Source: Bradyrhizobium sp.
GTDB taxonomy: Bacteria; Pseudomonadota; Alphaproteobacteria; Rhizobiales; Xanthobacteraceae
DNA: 64,000 nucleotides
NCBI RefSeq assembly: GCF_016219575.1
Contig: NZ_JACRMG010000034.1
Location: 62,001-126,000 of the forward strand
Direction of reading: 5' to 3'
Part shown: piece by piece, positions 41,839 through 49,994 of the stretch
How positions within the stretch are numbered: position 1 is the first letter of the stretch
How the letters are laid out: each line of letters starts with the position of its first letter
Program-made: the position numbers and the translations under genes
The notes under the pieces: model-generated
Database searches by the model: none
The model's input: only the letters and a program-made list of their open reading frames with translations
What the model was told of the DNA's origin: nothing

Positions 41839-42978
41839 TTACTTCTCGTTCGTGAAGATGATCGTGCCCGACGCGGCGAACATGCCGCCGACGCCGTGGC
41901 AGACCGAGATTTTCGCATCCTTGACCTGCGCCGGCGCGATGCCGCGCATCTGGCGCACGCTCTCCTGCAGCGCGTACATGCCGTACATGCCGGAGTGCAT
42001 GTAGGAAAGGCCGCCGCCATTGGTGTTGAGCGGCAGCTTGCCGCCCGGCCGCGTGTTGCCGTCAGCGATGAACTTGCCGGTCTCTTCATACGGCATGAAG
42101 CCGAGATCGCCGAGGCCGTAGAGCGGCAGATGCGCAAAGGCGTCGTAGATCATGAGGTGGTCGACGTCCTTGTGGGCGATGCCGGCCTCCTTGAAGGCGA
42201 GGGGGCCTGCGACCTTGAAGGCGCGCGAGGAGTTGAAGGTCTCCATCTGGCTGACCATCGGCGTTTCCACGCTCTCGCCGGTGCCGAGGATGTAGACGGG
42301 CTTGCGCGGAAAGTCCTTCGCCCGGTCAGTCGAGGTGAGGATCAGCGCGCCGCCGCCGTCGGTGACGAGGCAGCATTGCAGCAGGCGGAAGGGATAGGCG
42401 ATCATCCGCGAGTTCAGCACATCCGCGACCGTGATCGGGTCCTTCATCATCGCCCGCGGATTCTTCGCGGCCCATTCGCGCTGCACCACGGCGACCATGG
42501 CGATCTGCTCATGGGTGATGCCCCAGGTCTTCATGAAGCGCAGCACGGGGATCGGGAACATGCTGGGCGGTCCGTAGACGCCGAACGGCGCCTCGAACTG
42601 CCCTTGCAGGCTGTCGGCGGGGATCGAGCGCGGCAGCTTGCCGATCATCGACTTGCCGCTCTCGGCATGGGTGATCAGCACGGTCTTGCACAGACCGGCC
42701 TCGATCGCGGCCGCGGCATGGCGGACATGCAGCATGAACGAGCAGCCGCCGACCGAGGTGCCGTCCACCCAAGTCGGCTTGATGCCGAGATAGTGGCAGA
42801 CCTGCTGCGGGCTTTCGACCGCGGTGGCAAAGCCGTCGATGTCGGAGAGCTTCAGCCCGGCGTCCGCAATCGCGTTGAGCGCCGCGTCCGCATGCAGCTG
42901 GATCTGCGACATGTTGGGGATGACGCCGAGTTCGGTGGTCTCGGCCGCGCCGACGACGGCAACAGAGTTCCTGCGCAT
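41839..42978 (-). CDS. SCP2-type thiolase
   Basis: A 379-residue thiolase of the SCP-x/acetoacetyl-CoA type. The nucleophile cysteine is in VDGTSVGGCSFMLHVRHAAA, the C-terminal half has LNTNGGGLSYMHSGMYGMYA with a histidine at the usual place, and the second cysteine lies in SVCHGVGGMFAASGT. ATG 42978 has a GAGAG site. It is 6 bases after a DUF35 gene; thiolase and DUF35 pairs form complexes, for example in steroid side-chain aldolases and archaeal HMG-CoA synthesis. It may therefore be a retro-aldolase rather than a thiolase. Confidence 0.87.
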   Translation of the reverse strand: MRRNSVAVVGAAETTELGVIPNMSQIQLHADAALNAIADAGLKLSDIDGFATAVESPQQVCHYLGIKPTWVDGTSVGGCSFMLHVRHAAAAIEAGLCKTVLITHAESGKSMIGKLPRSIPADSLQGQFEAPFGVYGPPSMFPIPVLRFMKTWGITHEQIAMVAVVQREWAAKNPRAMMKDPITVADVLNSRMIAYPFRLLQCCLVTDGGGALILTSTDRAKDFPRKPVYILGTGESVETPMVSQMETFNSSRAFKVAGPLAFKEAGIAHKDVDHLMIYDAFAHLPLYGLGDLGFMPYEETGKFIADGNTRPGGKLPLNTNGGGLSYMHSGMYGMYALQESVRQMRGIAPAQVKDAKISVCHGVGGMFAASGTIIFTNEK

Positions 42979-42984
42979 GGCTCT

Positions 42985-43398
42985 CTACCCCTTCGCCGGA
43001 CGGAACATGGGAAGGGTGATCTTGTCGTCGAGCTTTTCGAACGCGACCTCGAGCTTCATGTCGAGAACCAGCGCCTCCGGCGTCTGCGGGCAATCGACGA
43101 TGTTGCTCATCATGCGCGGCCCCTCGTCGAGCTCGACGACGGCGATCGCATAGGGCGGGGTGAAGCCGGGCGCGGCGGGGCGATGATTGATGACGTAGCT
43201 GTAGAGCTTGCCCTTGCCGCTCGCCTTGAACGCGGTGACCTTGCGCGAGGCGCAGGACGGGCAGAACGGCCGCGGCGGGAAATAGACGTTGGAACAGGCA
43301 TCGCAACGCTGCAGGCGCAACTCGCCGGCCTTGGTGCCGTCCCAGAAATGCTGGGTTTCCGGCGTCGGTTTCGGTTTGGCGCGCGCAGCTTCGGCCAT
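42985..43398 (-). CDS. DUF35 Zn-ribbon / OB-fold protein
   Basis: A 137-residue partner protein of thiolases. The N-terminal zinc ribbon is CDAC (C32, C35) and CPSC (C46, C49) within QRCDACSNVYFPPRPFCPSC, followed by an OB-fold region (KGKLYSYVINHRPAAPGF). First gene of a three-gene minus unit with the SCP2-type thiolase and SDR. Such proteins bind acyl-CoA and bring it to the thiolase. ATG 43398 is chosen because the sequence upstream is promoter region. Confidence 0.88.
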   Translation of the reverse strand: MAEAARAKPKPTPETQHFWDGTKAGELRLQRCDACSNVYFPPRPFCPSCASRKVTAFKASGKGKLYSYVINHRPAAPGFTPPYAIAVVELDEGPRMMSNIVDCPQTPEALVLDMKLEVAFEKLDDKITLPMFRPAKG

Positions 43399-43424
43399 TT
43401 CGGCAAGTCCTCCCTGGGGTCGGG

Positions 43425-43438
43425 CAAACGCCCGTTTG
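43425..43438. promoter_or_regulatory. PsrA-like (TetR) operator
   Basis: CAAACGCCCGTTTG is a perfect inverted repeat with a 2-base centre. It fits the PsrA motif (C/G)AAAC-N2-4-GTTT(G/C), known from fatty-acid-responsive TetR regulators of pseudomonads. It lies 27-40 bases before the DUF35 start, a place for repression of that unit. The regulator is not in the window. Confidence 0.45.
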
Positions 43439-43605
43439 TTGCGGTCTTGATGCGACAATTGACCATTCGGCGTCAACGGTCCACCGGCGCGTGCGCATGG
43501 CCGTATGCCGGCAGCCGAAGCGCTTGTATGCCAGTGCGCCGCCGCGTTACTGTGCGCGCCATTTCGCTGCACGAAAAATCGCCGGAGCGCGAGGGGACGA
43601 GAAGA

Positions 43606-44952
43606 ATGCCGAACAAGACGCTTGCCGCGCTGGCCGACGATCTCGCGAACGGACGCACGAATTCGCGAAAGCTGGTCGAGGAATGTCTTGCCCGGATCGC
43701 CGATCCCGCGGGCGAGGGGCAGCGTGCCTTCATTCACGTCGACAGGGACGCGGCGCTGGAAGCCGCCGAGGCGATGGATCGCCTGCGTAAAGCGCGCGCG
43801 GCGCCGTCGCCCTTCGCCGGCATTCCCGTCTCGATCAAGGACCTCTTCGACATCAGGGGGCAGGTGACGCGCGCCGGCTCGCGCGCGCTGGAAGATTCGC
43901 CTCCGGCGGAGGCGGATGCGCCCGTCGTGGCGCGGCTTCGCGCGGCGGGTTTTGTCGTGATCGGCCGCACCAACATGACCGAATTCGCCTATTCCGGCAT
44001 CGGGATCAATCCGCATTACGGCACGCCGAAGGGCACATGGCAGCGCAATACCGGCCACGTGCCCGGCGGCTCGTCATCAGGCGCGGCGGTCTCGGTCTCC
44101 GACGGCATGGCCTATGGCGCGCTCGGCACCGATACCGGCGGCTCCTGCCGGATTCCGGCGGCCTATAACGGCATCGTCGGCTACAAGCCGACGCAACGCC
44201 GCGTGCCGCTCGACGGCGGCGTGCCGCTGTCGTCCGCGCTCGACAGTTTTGGGCCGCTCGCCAATTCGGTCGCATGCTGCGCGGCGCTCGATGCGGTTCT
44301 CGCGGCCGAGCCGGTCACGCCGATCCAGCCGCGCCCGATCAAGGGTCTCCGGCTCGCGGTGCCGACGACCATTGCGCTGGATGAACTCGACGATGCCGTG
44401 GCGAAGGCCTTCGATCGCGCGCTGCAGACGCTGTCGAAGGCCGGCGCGCTGATCGAGCACATCGAGGTGCCGGAATTTCTCGATGTCGGCATGATGAACG
44501 CCAAGGGCGGCTTTGCCGCCGCCGAAAGTTTTGCCTGGCATCGCTATCTGATCACAAGCAAGGGCAACGTCTACGATCCCCGCGTCTATGTCCGTATCAT
44601 GCGCGGCGAAGCCATCACGGCGGCCGATTACATAGACATGCTCAACGCCCGCCGTTCGCTGATTGCCCGCATCGCCGTGCGGCTCGCGCCCTACGATGCG
44701 CTGGTCATGCCGACCACGGCGAACACGCCGCCGCGCATCGCCGATCTCGCCGACGACAAGGCCTTTGCCACCGCGAACCTGCGTTCGTTGCGCAACTGCA
44801 CCCTGATCAACATGATCGACGGCTGCGCCATCTCGCTGCCCGCGCATCGCGAGGGCGAGGTGCCGGTCGGCTTCATGCTGGCCGCCGCCGGCGGCTCCGA
44901 TCGCCGCATCTTCGAACTGGCCGCTGCGATGGAGGGCACGATCCGTGCATGA
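43606..44952 (+). CDS. amidase signature family hydrolase
   Basis: A 448-residue amidase. The Ser-cisSer-Lys triad is visible: lysine in GIPVSIKDLFDI, and the two serines in GHVPGGSSSGAAVSVSDGM and GTDTGGSCRIPAAYNG. It hydrolyses an amide to acid and ammonia. ATG 43606 is chosen; the frame stays open for 2.8 kb upstream, but that part is antisense to the DUF35, thiolase and SDR genes and is not coding. It overlaps the DUF2848 gene by 8 bases, so the two act together. Substrate unknown. Confidence 0.92.
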   Translation: MPNKTLAALADDLANGRTNSRKLVEECLARIADPAGEGQRAFIHVDRDAALEAAEAMDRLRKARAAPSPFAGIPVSIKDLFDIRGQVTRAGSRALEDSPPAEADAPVVARLRAAGFVVIGRTNMTEFAYSGIGINPHYGTPKGTWQRNTGHVPGGSSSGAAVSVSDGMAYGALGTDTGGSCRIPAAYNGIVGYKPTQRRVPLDGGVPLSSALDSFGPLANSVACCAALDAVLAAEPVTPIQPRPIKGLRLAVPTTIALDELDDAVAKAFDRALQTLSKAGALIEHIEVPEFLDVGMMNAKGGFAAAESFAWHRYLITSKGNVYDPRVYVRIMRGEAITAADYIDMLNARRSLIARIAVRLAPYDALVMPTTANTPPRIADLADDKAFATANLRSLRNCTLINMIDGCAISLPAHREGEVPVGFMLAAAGGSDRRIFELAAAMEGTIRA

Positions 44953-45631
44953 CCTGACCTTCACCGTGATGGACGACGCCGCCGCAACGCCGCAGACCAT
45001 ATCGATCGAGCAGGCTGTTATCGCCGGCTGGACCGGGCGCGATCCCGTGGCGCGCGACAAGCACATCGCCGAGCTGGAGGCGATCGGTATCGCCCGGCCG
45101 GCGACCACGCCGATCTACTACCGCTGCTCGGCGCGCCGGCTGACCACAGACGATGTCATCGAGGTCTGCGGCGGCGATTCGAGCGGAGAGGTCGAGTTCG
45201 TGTTGATCGGCTGTCAGGGCCGCATCCTCGTCGGGCTCGGCTCCGATCACACCGATCGCAAGGTCGAGAGCTACAGCGTCACGGTGTCGAAGCAGATGTG
45301 CGACAAGCCGATGTCGCCGGTGCTGTGGAAGCTCGATGACGTCATCGGTCACTGGGACCGGATGATCCTGCGCTCCTGGGCCTGGTTCGACGGTCAACGC
45401 ACGCTCTACCAGGAGGGTACGCTCGACGCGATGCTGCCGGTGAGCGAACTGATCGAACGCGGCTTCGGCAAGTCGGGCCTGCCTGACGGCTGCGCCATGT
45501 TCGGAGGCACGTTTGCGGCCAAGGGCGGTATCCGCCCGTCGGTCCGCTTCGAGTACGAGCTGGAAGACCCCGTGCTGAACCGCAAGCTGACCCATGCCTA
45601 CGACGTGATCGTGCTGCCTGTGCGGGGTTAG
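44945..45631 (+). CDS. DUF2848 domain protein
   Basis: A 228-residue protein matching DUF2848, a family commonly found beside amidase genes. It contains TTPIYYRCSARRLTTDD, VLIGCQGRILVGLGSDHTDR and SKQMCDKPMSPVLWKLDDV. The spacing of acidic and histidine residues recalls the fumarylacetoacetate hydrolase fold, but I cannot show it. GTG 44945 gives an 8-base overlap with the amidase gene; no in-frame ATG fits better. Function unknown; it probably acts on the product of the amidase. Confidence 0.85.
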   Translation: MHDLTFTVMDDAAATPQTISIEQAVIAGWTGRDPVARDKHIAELEAIGIARPATTPIYYRCSARRLTTDDVIEVCGGDSSGEVEFVLIGCQGRILVGLGSDHTDRKVESYSVTVSKQMCDKPMSPVLWKLDDVIGHWDRMILRSWAWFDGQRTLYQEGTLDAMLPVSELIERGFGKSGLPDGCAMFGGTFAAKGGIRPSVRFEYELEDPVLNRKLTHAYDVIVLPVRG

Positions 45632-45678
45632 CGGAAATCGGGTGGCGAGCACGAGGAGCGCCTGCGAAAATCGCGGCT

Positions 45679-46419
45679 ATGAAAGCAACCGCCAGAAAAA
45701 TTCAATCCGCTTCCGGCGTCGCCGCCCGCCTCGATGCCATCGACTGGGCGCAGGCGACCGCCGATCTCGACGCGCAGGGCTGCGCCGTTCTGAAGGGGCT
45801 GCTGACGCCGGATGAGTGCGGCGCGCTCGCCGCGATGTATCCGGACGACGGCCATTTCCGCAGCCGCGTCGTGATGGGCCGGCACGGCTTCGGCCGCGGC
45901 GAATACAAGTACTTCTGCTATCCGCTGCCCGATCCAATCGCGCAACTGCGCGCGGCGCTCTATGGACAGCTCGTCGGCATCGCCAACCGCTGGAACGAGG
46001 CGATGGGAATCGACAACCGCTATCCCGTCTCGCATGCCGCGTTCCTGAAGCGCTGCCACGACGCCGGCCAGACCCGGCCGACGCCGCTGCTGCTGCAATA
46101 CGAGGCCGGCGACTACAACTGTCTGCACCAGGACCTATATGGCGAGCACGTATTCCCGTTGCAGGTCGCGATCCTGCTGTCGCAGCCCGGGCGCGATTTT
46201 TCCGGCGGCGAATTCGTGCTGACCGAGCAGCGCCCGCGCATGCAGTCGCGCGCCGAGGTGGTGCCGCTGGCGCAGGGCGATGCGGTGGCATTTGCTGTGC
46301 ATCACCGCCCCGTGCAGGGGACGCGCGGCACCTACCGCGTTAATCTCCGCCATGGCGTCAGCCGGCTGCGCTCCGGCCACCGCCACACCGTTGGCGTCAT
46401 CTTCCACGACGCAAAGTAG
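45679..46419 (+). CDS. 2-oxoglutarate/Fe(II) dioxygenase (Oxygenase-NA type)
   Basis: A 246-residue dioxygenase. Iron ligands: HxD in NCLHQDLYGEHVFPLQ near residue 148, and the distal histidine in FAVHHRPVQGTRGTY near 207, with the 2-oxoglutarate arginine in GTYRVNLRHGVSRLR. This family is often found next to DNA alkylation repair genes, and here the next gene, 13 bases on, is alkB. A repair-related role is plausible but the substrate is unknown. No clear ribosome site precedes the ATG. Confidence 0.85.
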   Translation: MKATARKIQSASGVAARLDAIDWAQATADLDAQGCAVLKGLLTPDECGALAAMYPDDGHFRSRVVMGRHGFGRGEYKYFCYPLPDPIAQLRAALYGQLVGIANRWNEAMGIDNRYPVSHAAFLKRCHDAGQTRPTPLLLQYEAGDYNCLHQDLYGEHVFPLQVAILLSQPGRDFSGGEFVLTEQRPRMQSRAEVVPLAQGDAVAFAVHHRPVQGTRGTYRVNLRHGVSRLRSGHRHTVGVIFHDAK

Positions 46420-46432
46420 GTAGCAAACCGGC

Positions 46433-47086
46433 GTGACCGCAGACTTGTTCGAAAGCGTTGCCGAAGTCCTGCCATCGCGCCAGGCGATGGCGGAAGGCGC
46501 CGTATTGCTGCGCGGCTTTGCCAGGCCGGCCGAGGCCGGACTGCTCGCGGCTCTGCGCCAGATCGAAGCGCAGGCGCCGTTCCGCCGCATGTTCACGCCG
46601 GGCGGCCACCAGATGTCGGTGGCGATGACCAATTGCGGCTGTTGCGGCTGGGTCACCGACGCGAGCGGTTATCGCTATGACGGCGCCGATCCCGAGTCCG
46701 GAAACCCTTGGCCGGCGATGCCCGCAGCATTTCGCGATCTGGCGGAAGCCGCGGCGCGTGAGGCTGGCTTTGCCGGCTTCGCGCCGGATGCCTGCCTGAT
46801 CAACCGCTATGAGCCCGGCGCCAGGATGTCGCTGCACCAGGACCGGGACGAAAAGGATTTTGCAGCGCCGATCGTCTCGGTGTCGCTGGGGCTGCCCGCG
46901 ATCTTCCTGTTCGGCGGCCTGAAGCGAACCGACAGACCGCAGCGCTACCGGCTGGAGCACGGCGACGTCGTGGTCTGGGGCGGGCCCTCGCGGCTGTCCT
47001 TCCATGGCGTGGCGCCGCTGGCGGACGGCGAGCACCCGGCGCTTGCACGCCGGCGCATCAACCTGACCTTCCGGAAGGCACGCTGA
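46433..47086 (+). CDS. alkB: AlkB oxidative DNA/RNA demethylase
   Basis: A 217-residue protein very close to E. coli AlkB (216). It removes 1-methyladenine and 3-methylcytosine by oxidation. Iron ligands H135 and D137 (SLHQDRDE) and H191 (SFHGVAPL); 2-oxoglutarate arginines R208 and R214 near the end (RRRINLTFRKAR). Also TPGGHQMSVAMTNCG, NPWPAMP and LINRYEPGARMSLHQD, all family hallmarks. GTG start at 46433, in step with the E. coli N-terminus. The preceding dioxygenase gene is co-oriented 13 bases away. Confidence 0.95.
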   Translation: MTADLFESVAEVLPSRQAMAEGAVLLRGFARPAEAGLLAALRQIEAQAPFRRMFTPGGHQMSVAMTNCGCCGWVTDASGYRYDGADPESGNPWPAMPAAFRDLAEAAAREAGFAGFAPDACLINRYEPGARMSLHQDRDEKDFAAPIVSVSLGLPAIFLFGGLKRTDRPQRYRLEHGDVVVWGGPSRLSFHGVAPLADGEHPALARRRINLTFRKAR

Positions 47087-47088
47087 CC

Positions 47089-47104
47089 CTCTCCCCCGGG
47101 AGAG
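47089..47104. terminator. short hairpin between alkB and the MFS gene
   Basis: CTCTCCCCCGGGAGAG pairs over 7 bases with a 2-base centre, just after the alkB stop, followed by AAGGGT. It looks like the core of a CTCTCCC-family palindrome. Possible weak terminator. Confidence 0.45.
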
Positions 47105-47126
47105 AAGGGTAGTCTACACTCACCGC

Positions 47127-48353
47127 ATGACCACGACCGAACTCAAGGCCGGCACCGGCACCGCAACCGCCAACCGCACCGGCATCTATCTCGCCGTGCT
47201 GCAGCTCGTGTTCACGCTGGGCTGGACCACCTACGTCATCTATCTGCCGAAGCTCGCCGCCCAGGTCGGCATCGCGCCATCGGCGGTGATCCTGATCCTG
47301 ATGCTGGACCAGGCGATCTTCACGATCTCCGACACCGCTATGGGCGTTGCCGCCGACAAGGTGTCAAAGCTGATCGGGCGGCTGAGCGTGTTCGTCGGCG
47401 TGCTCACCGCGATCTCCTGTGCGGCCTTCGTCGCACTGCCCTTCGTCGCCGGCACCGGGCCGGGCGCGCAAGCCTGGTTCATCGCGCTGATCGTGATCTG
47501 GGTGATCACCGCCTCGGCGTTGCGCGCCCCGCCATTGACCCTGCTCGGCAAGCACCGCGCGCAGCCTGCGATCCCCTTCCTCTCGGCGCTCGCCATGCTC
47601 GGCTATGGGCTTGCCGGCGCGGTCTCGCCCTATCTCGGCGTGGTGCTGAAGAACCACGATCCCCGGTGGCCCTTCGTGATATCCGGCGTGGTGCTGCTGG
47701 TGACGACGCTCGCGTTGGCAAAGGTCGAGCGCGATATCGCGGACGAACCTTCCGCCAGACAGCCCGCCGAACCTGCCAAGCCGCTCAGTACCGTGCCAAT
47801 CTTCTTCATTTCCTCGATGGTGATCCTCTCGCTCGGCTATCAGCTGCATTTTTCCATCAACAGCGGCCCGTTCTATCTGCGCTTCGCACAGCCAGCCGAT
47901 CTGCAATGGCTGATGCCGGTGTTCTGGATCGGCTTCAATATCGCGATGTTTCCGGCGAGCGTGGTGGTGAAGCACCGCGGCGGGCTGGTCGTGATGGGCG
48001 CGGCCGGCCTGTTAGGTGCGCTGGCCGTGATCGGCGCGGAACTGGCCGGCAATCTCCAGGTCATGATCGTCGCGCAGTTCTTTGCCGGCGCGGCGTGGGG
48101 CTGCATGCTGATGGCGGCGGTGTCCGCGGCGCTCGCGATCGGCGAGACCGGCGCCGAGGGCAAGGTCACCGGCCTCGTGTTCTCGGCGCTGGCGCTGGCG
48201 ACCTTTGCGCGGATGGCGGCCGTCGCCGGCGGCCTGCAGAAGCTGCCGGAATATGCGCCGTTGCTGCAATGGGCGCCGGTTGCCTGCTGGGCGGTTGCCG
48301 GCGCCGGGCTTCTGGTGATCGCCGCCTCGCGGCTGCAGGCGCGTCGCGTTTAG
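47127..48353 (+). CDS. major facilitator superfamily transporter
   Basis: A 408-residue membrane protein with about twelve hydrophobic segments (for example LAVLQLVFTLGWTTYVIYLP, VLTAISCAAFVALPFVAG, VVMGAAGLLGALAVIGAEL). The typical loop motif between TM2 and TM3 appears as DTAMGVAADKVSKLIGRLS, and the long central loop is near residues 205-225. The substrate is unknown. Its stop overlaps that of the TPP enzyme gene on the other strand, so the two genes converge with no gap. It could serve the hpa cluster, but nothing in the sequence shows this. Confidence 0.9.
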   Translation: MTTTELKAGTGTATANRTGIYLAVLQLVFTLGWTTYVIYLPKLAAQVGIAPSAVILILMLDQAIFTISDTAMGVAADKVSKLIGRLSVFVGVLTAISCAAFVALPFVAGTGPGAQAWFIALIVIWVITASALRAPPLTLLGKHRAQPAIPFLSALAMLGYGLAGAVSPYLGVVLKNHDPRWPFVISGVVLLVTTLALAKVERDIADEPSARQPAEPAKPLSTVPIFFISSMVILSLGYQLHFSINSGPFYLRFAQPADLQWLMPVFWIGFNIAMFPASVVVKHRGGLVVMGAAGLLGALAVIGAELAGNLQVMIVAQFFAGAAWGCMLMAAVSAALAIGETGAEGKVTGLVFSALALATFARMAAVAGGLQKLPEYAPLLQWAPVACWAVAGAGLLVIAASRLQARRV

Positions 48354-49978
48354 GAGGGTCTTGCCGGGTGGATGAACGCCCACGGGCTGACTTCCGAATC
48401 GGTCGGCACTTCCACCGCAATCACATAGGGCCCGCCATCGGCCAGCGCTTTCTCCAGTGCCGGGCGGAAGTGATCGGGCGAGGTGACACGCGCCGCGCCT
48501 GCGCCGAAGGATTCCGCGAGCTTGACGAAATCGGGATTGACGAGGTCGGAGGCCACCACGCGCCCGTCGAAGCGCTCGCGCTGGTCGCGCCGCACATTGC
48601 CGTAGGCGTTGTTGTTGAAGACCAGCGTCACCACGCCGATGCGGAACTGCACGGCGGTGGCCAGCTCCTGCACGCCGAACATGAAGCCGCCGTCGCCGGT
48701 GATCGCCACTACCGGCCGGTCGGGATGGGCGACCTTGGCGCCGAGCGCGGTCGGAAAGCCCGAGCCGAGCGTGCCCTGATAGCCCGAGGTGATGAAGGTA
48801 CGCGGCTCGTAGATCGGAAAGCCGTACCAGGAGGCGAAGCCGACCTGTGACAGCTCGTCGGTGACGATGGCATTCGCCGGCAGCACCTCGCGCAAGATCT
48901 TGAGGTACGCCATCTGCGGCTGGATGCGCTGGATATCCTGCTGCGCCGCTGACGTCGCCTCGCGGATGGCCGCGCGCCGGCCGGCAGTCTTGCTGAAGCC
49001 GGCCTTCGTTACGGCGGCGACGAGCTCGCGCGTGCCGGCCTTCGAGTCCGAGACCACGGACACATCCGGCACATAACGCCGCATCTCGACCGGGTCGATA
49101 TCGATGCGGATCGATTTCAGGCCGGCCGGCTGATAGGGCCAGCGCGACATGGTCGGCAATTCCAGCCGGGTGCCGATGCCGATCATCAGATCGGTGGTCG
49201 GCCACAGCCGGTAGGCAGCCGCCATGGTCAACCCGAGTTCGTGCGCGTTGGAGACGATGCCGCGGCCGCTACGGAAGGCGACAGCGGGGGCGTTGAGCAT
49301 CTCGGCGAGCTCGAGGATTTCCTCGCGCGCATGGATGGCGCCGCTGCCGACGAAGATCATCGGGTTCTTGCTAGCCTTGATCAGCGCCGCGGCGGCCCTG
49401 ATGCGATCGGGATCGGGCAGGGGAGCCGGAATGGGATCGTAGACCTGCGCGCTGCCGACCTCCGCACGCTGGGTGAACACGTCCCATGGCATTTCCAGCG
49501 AAGCCGGCCCGCGGCGGCCCGACAGCATTTCCTGGAAGGCGCGGCCGACCAGCGCGGGCGCGACATCGGGATATTCGGCGCGGTCGGCCCATTTCACGAA
49601 ACTGCGGAGCGTCGCGAGCTGGTCCGGCATCTCGTGCAGATGGCCGCGACCCTTGCCGAGAAACTGCGTCGGCACCTGGCCGGTCAGGCACAACACCGGC
49701 TCGTTGCAGCCGAAGGCGGTGAGCAGCGCCGCGCCGGCATTGAGTACGCCGGGGCCCGGCACCACGCTGAACACGCCAGGCCTGCCGCTGGCGCGCGCAT
49801 AGCCGAACGCCATGTAGCCACAGGCCTGTTCATGCCGCGCGCCGATTACCTTGAGCTGCGCCTGGTGGAAGGCGTCGAACAGGCCGTAGATCTGCGCGCC
49901 GGGCAGGCCGAACACGGTGTCAACGCCGTGCGCCACCAGGCCGTTGACGATGGCTTCTCCACCGGAAGCTACGCTCAT
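48350..49978 (-). CDS. TPP-dependent enzyme (acetolactate synthase-like)
   Basis: A 542-residue thiamine diphosphate enzyme with the three-domain layout of the acetolactate synthase/benzoylformate decarboxylase family. The activating glutamate is in VIGARHEQACGYMAFGYARA, and the TPP-magnesium motif reads TGDGGFMFGVQ with NNNAYGNVRRDQ. No FAD-specific acetolactate-synthase signature stands out. ATG 49978 is chosen. Last gene of the six-gene hpa operon, 16 bases after the FAH gene. A decarboxylase for a 2-oxo acid of the pathway is one possibility; this gene is not part of the textbook hpa route. Confidence 0.87.
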   Translation of the reverse strand: MSVASGGEAIVNGLVAHGVDTVFGLPGAQIYGLFDAFHQAQLKVIGARHEQACGYMAFGYARASGRPGVFSVVPGPGVLNAGAALLTAFGCNEPVLCLTGQVPTQFLGKGRGHLHEMPDQLATLRSFVKWADRAEYPDVAPALVGRAFQEMLSGRRGPASLEMPWDVFTQRAEVGSAQVYDPIPAPLPDPDRIRAAAALIKASKNPMIFVGSGAIHAREEILELAEMLNAPAVAFRSGRGIVSNAHELGLTMAAAYRLWPTTDLMIGIGTRLELPTMSRWPYQPAGLKSIRIDIDPVEMRRYVPDVSVVSDSKAGTRELVAAVTKAGFSKTAGRRAAIREATSAAQQDIQRIQPQMAYLKILREVLPANAIVTDELSQVGFASWYGFPIYEPRTFITSGYQGTLGSGFPTALGAKVAHPDRPVVAITGDGGFMFGVQELATAVQFRIGVVTLVFNNNAYGNVRRDQRERFDGRVVASDLVNPDFVKLAESFGAGAARVTSPDHFRPALEKALADGGPYVIAVEVPTDSEVSPWAFIHPARPS

Positions 49979-49994
49979 TGCACTTTCCAATCGC

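Noticed and set aside
40819..43605. Open frame on the plus strand running 2.8 kb into the amidase gene
   Set aside because: It is antisense to the DUF35, thiolase and SDR genes, which carry clear motifs. GC-rich codon use leaves the opposite frame open.
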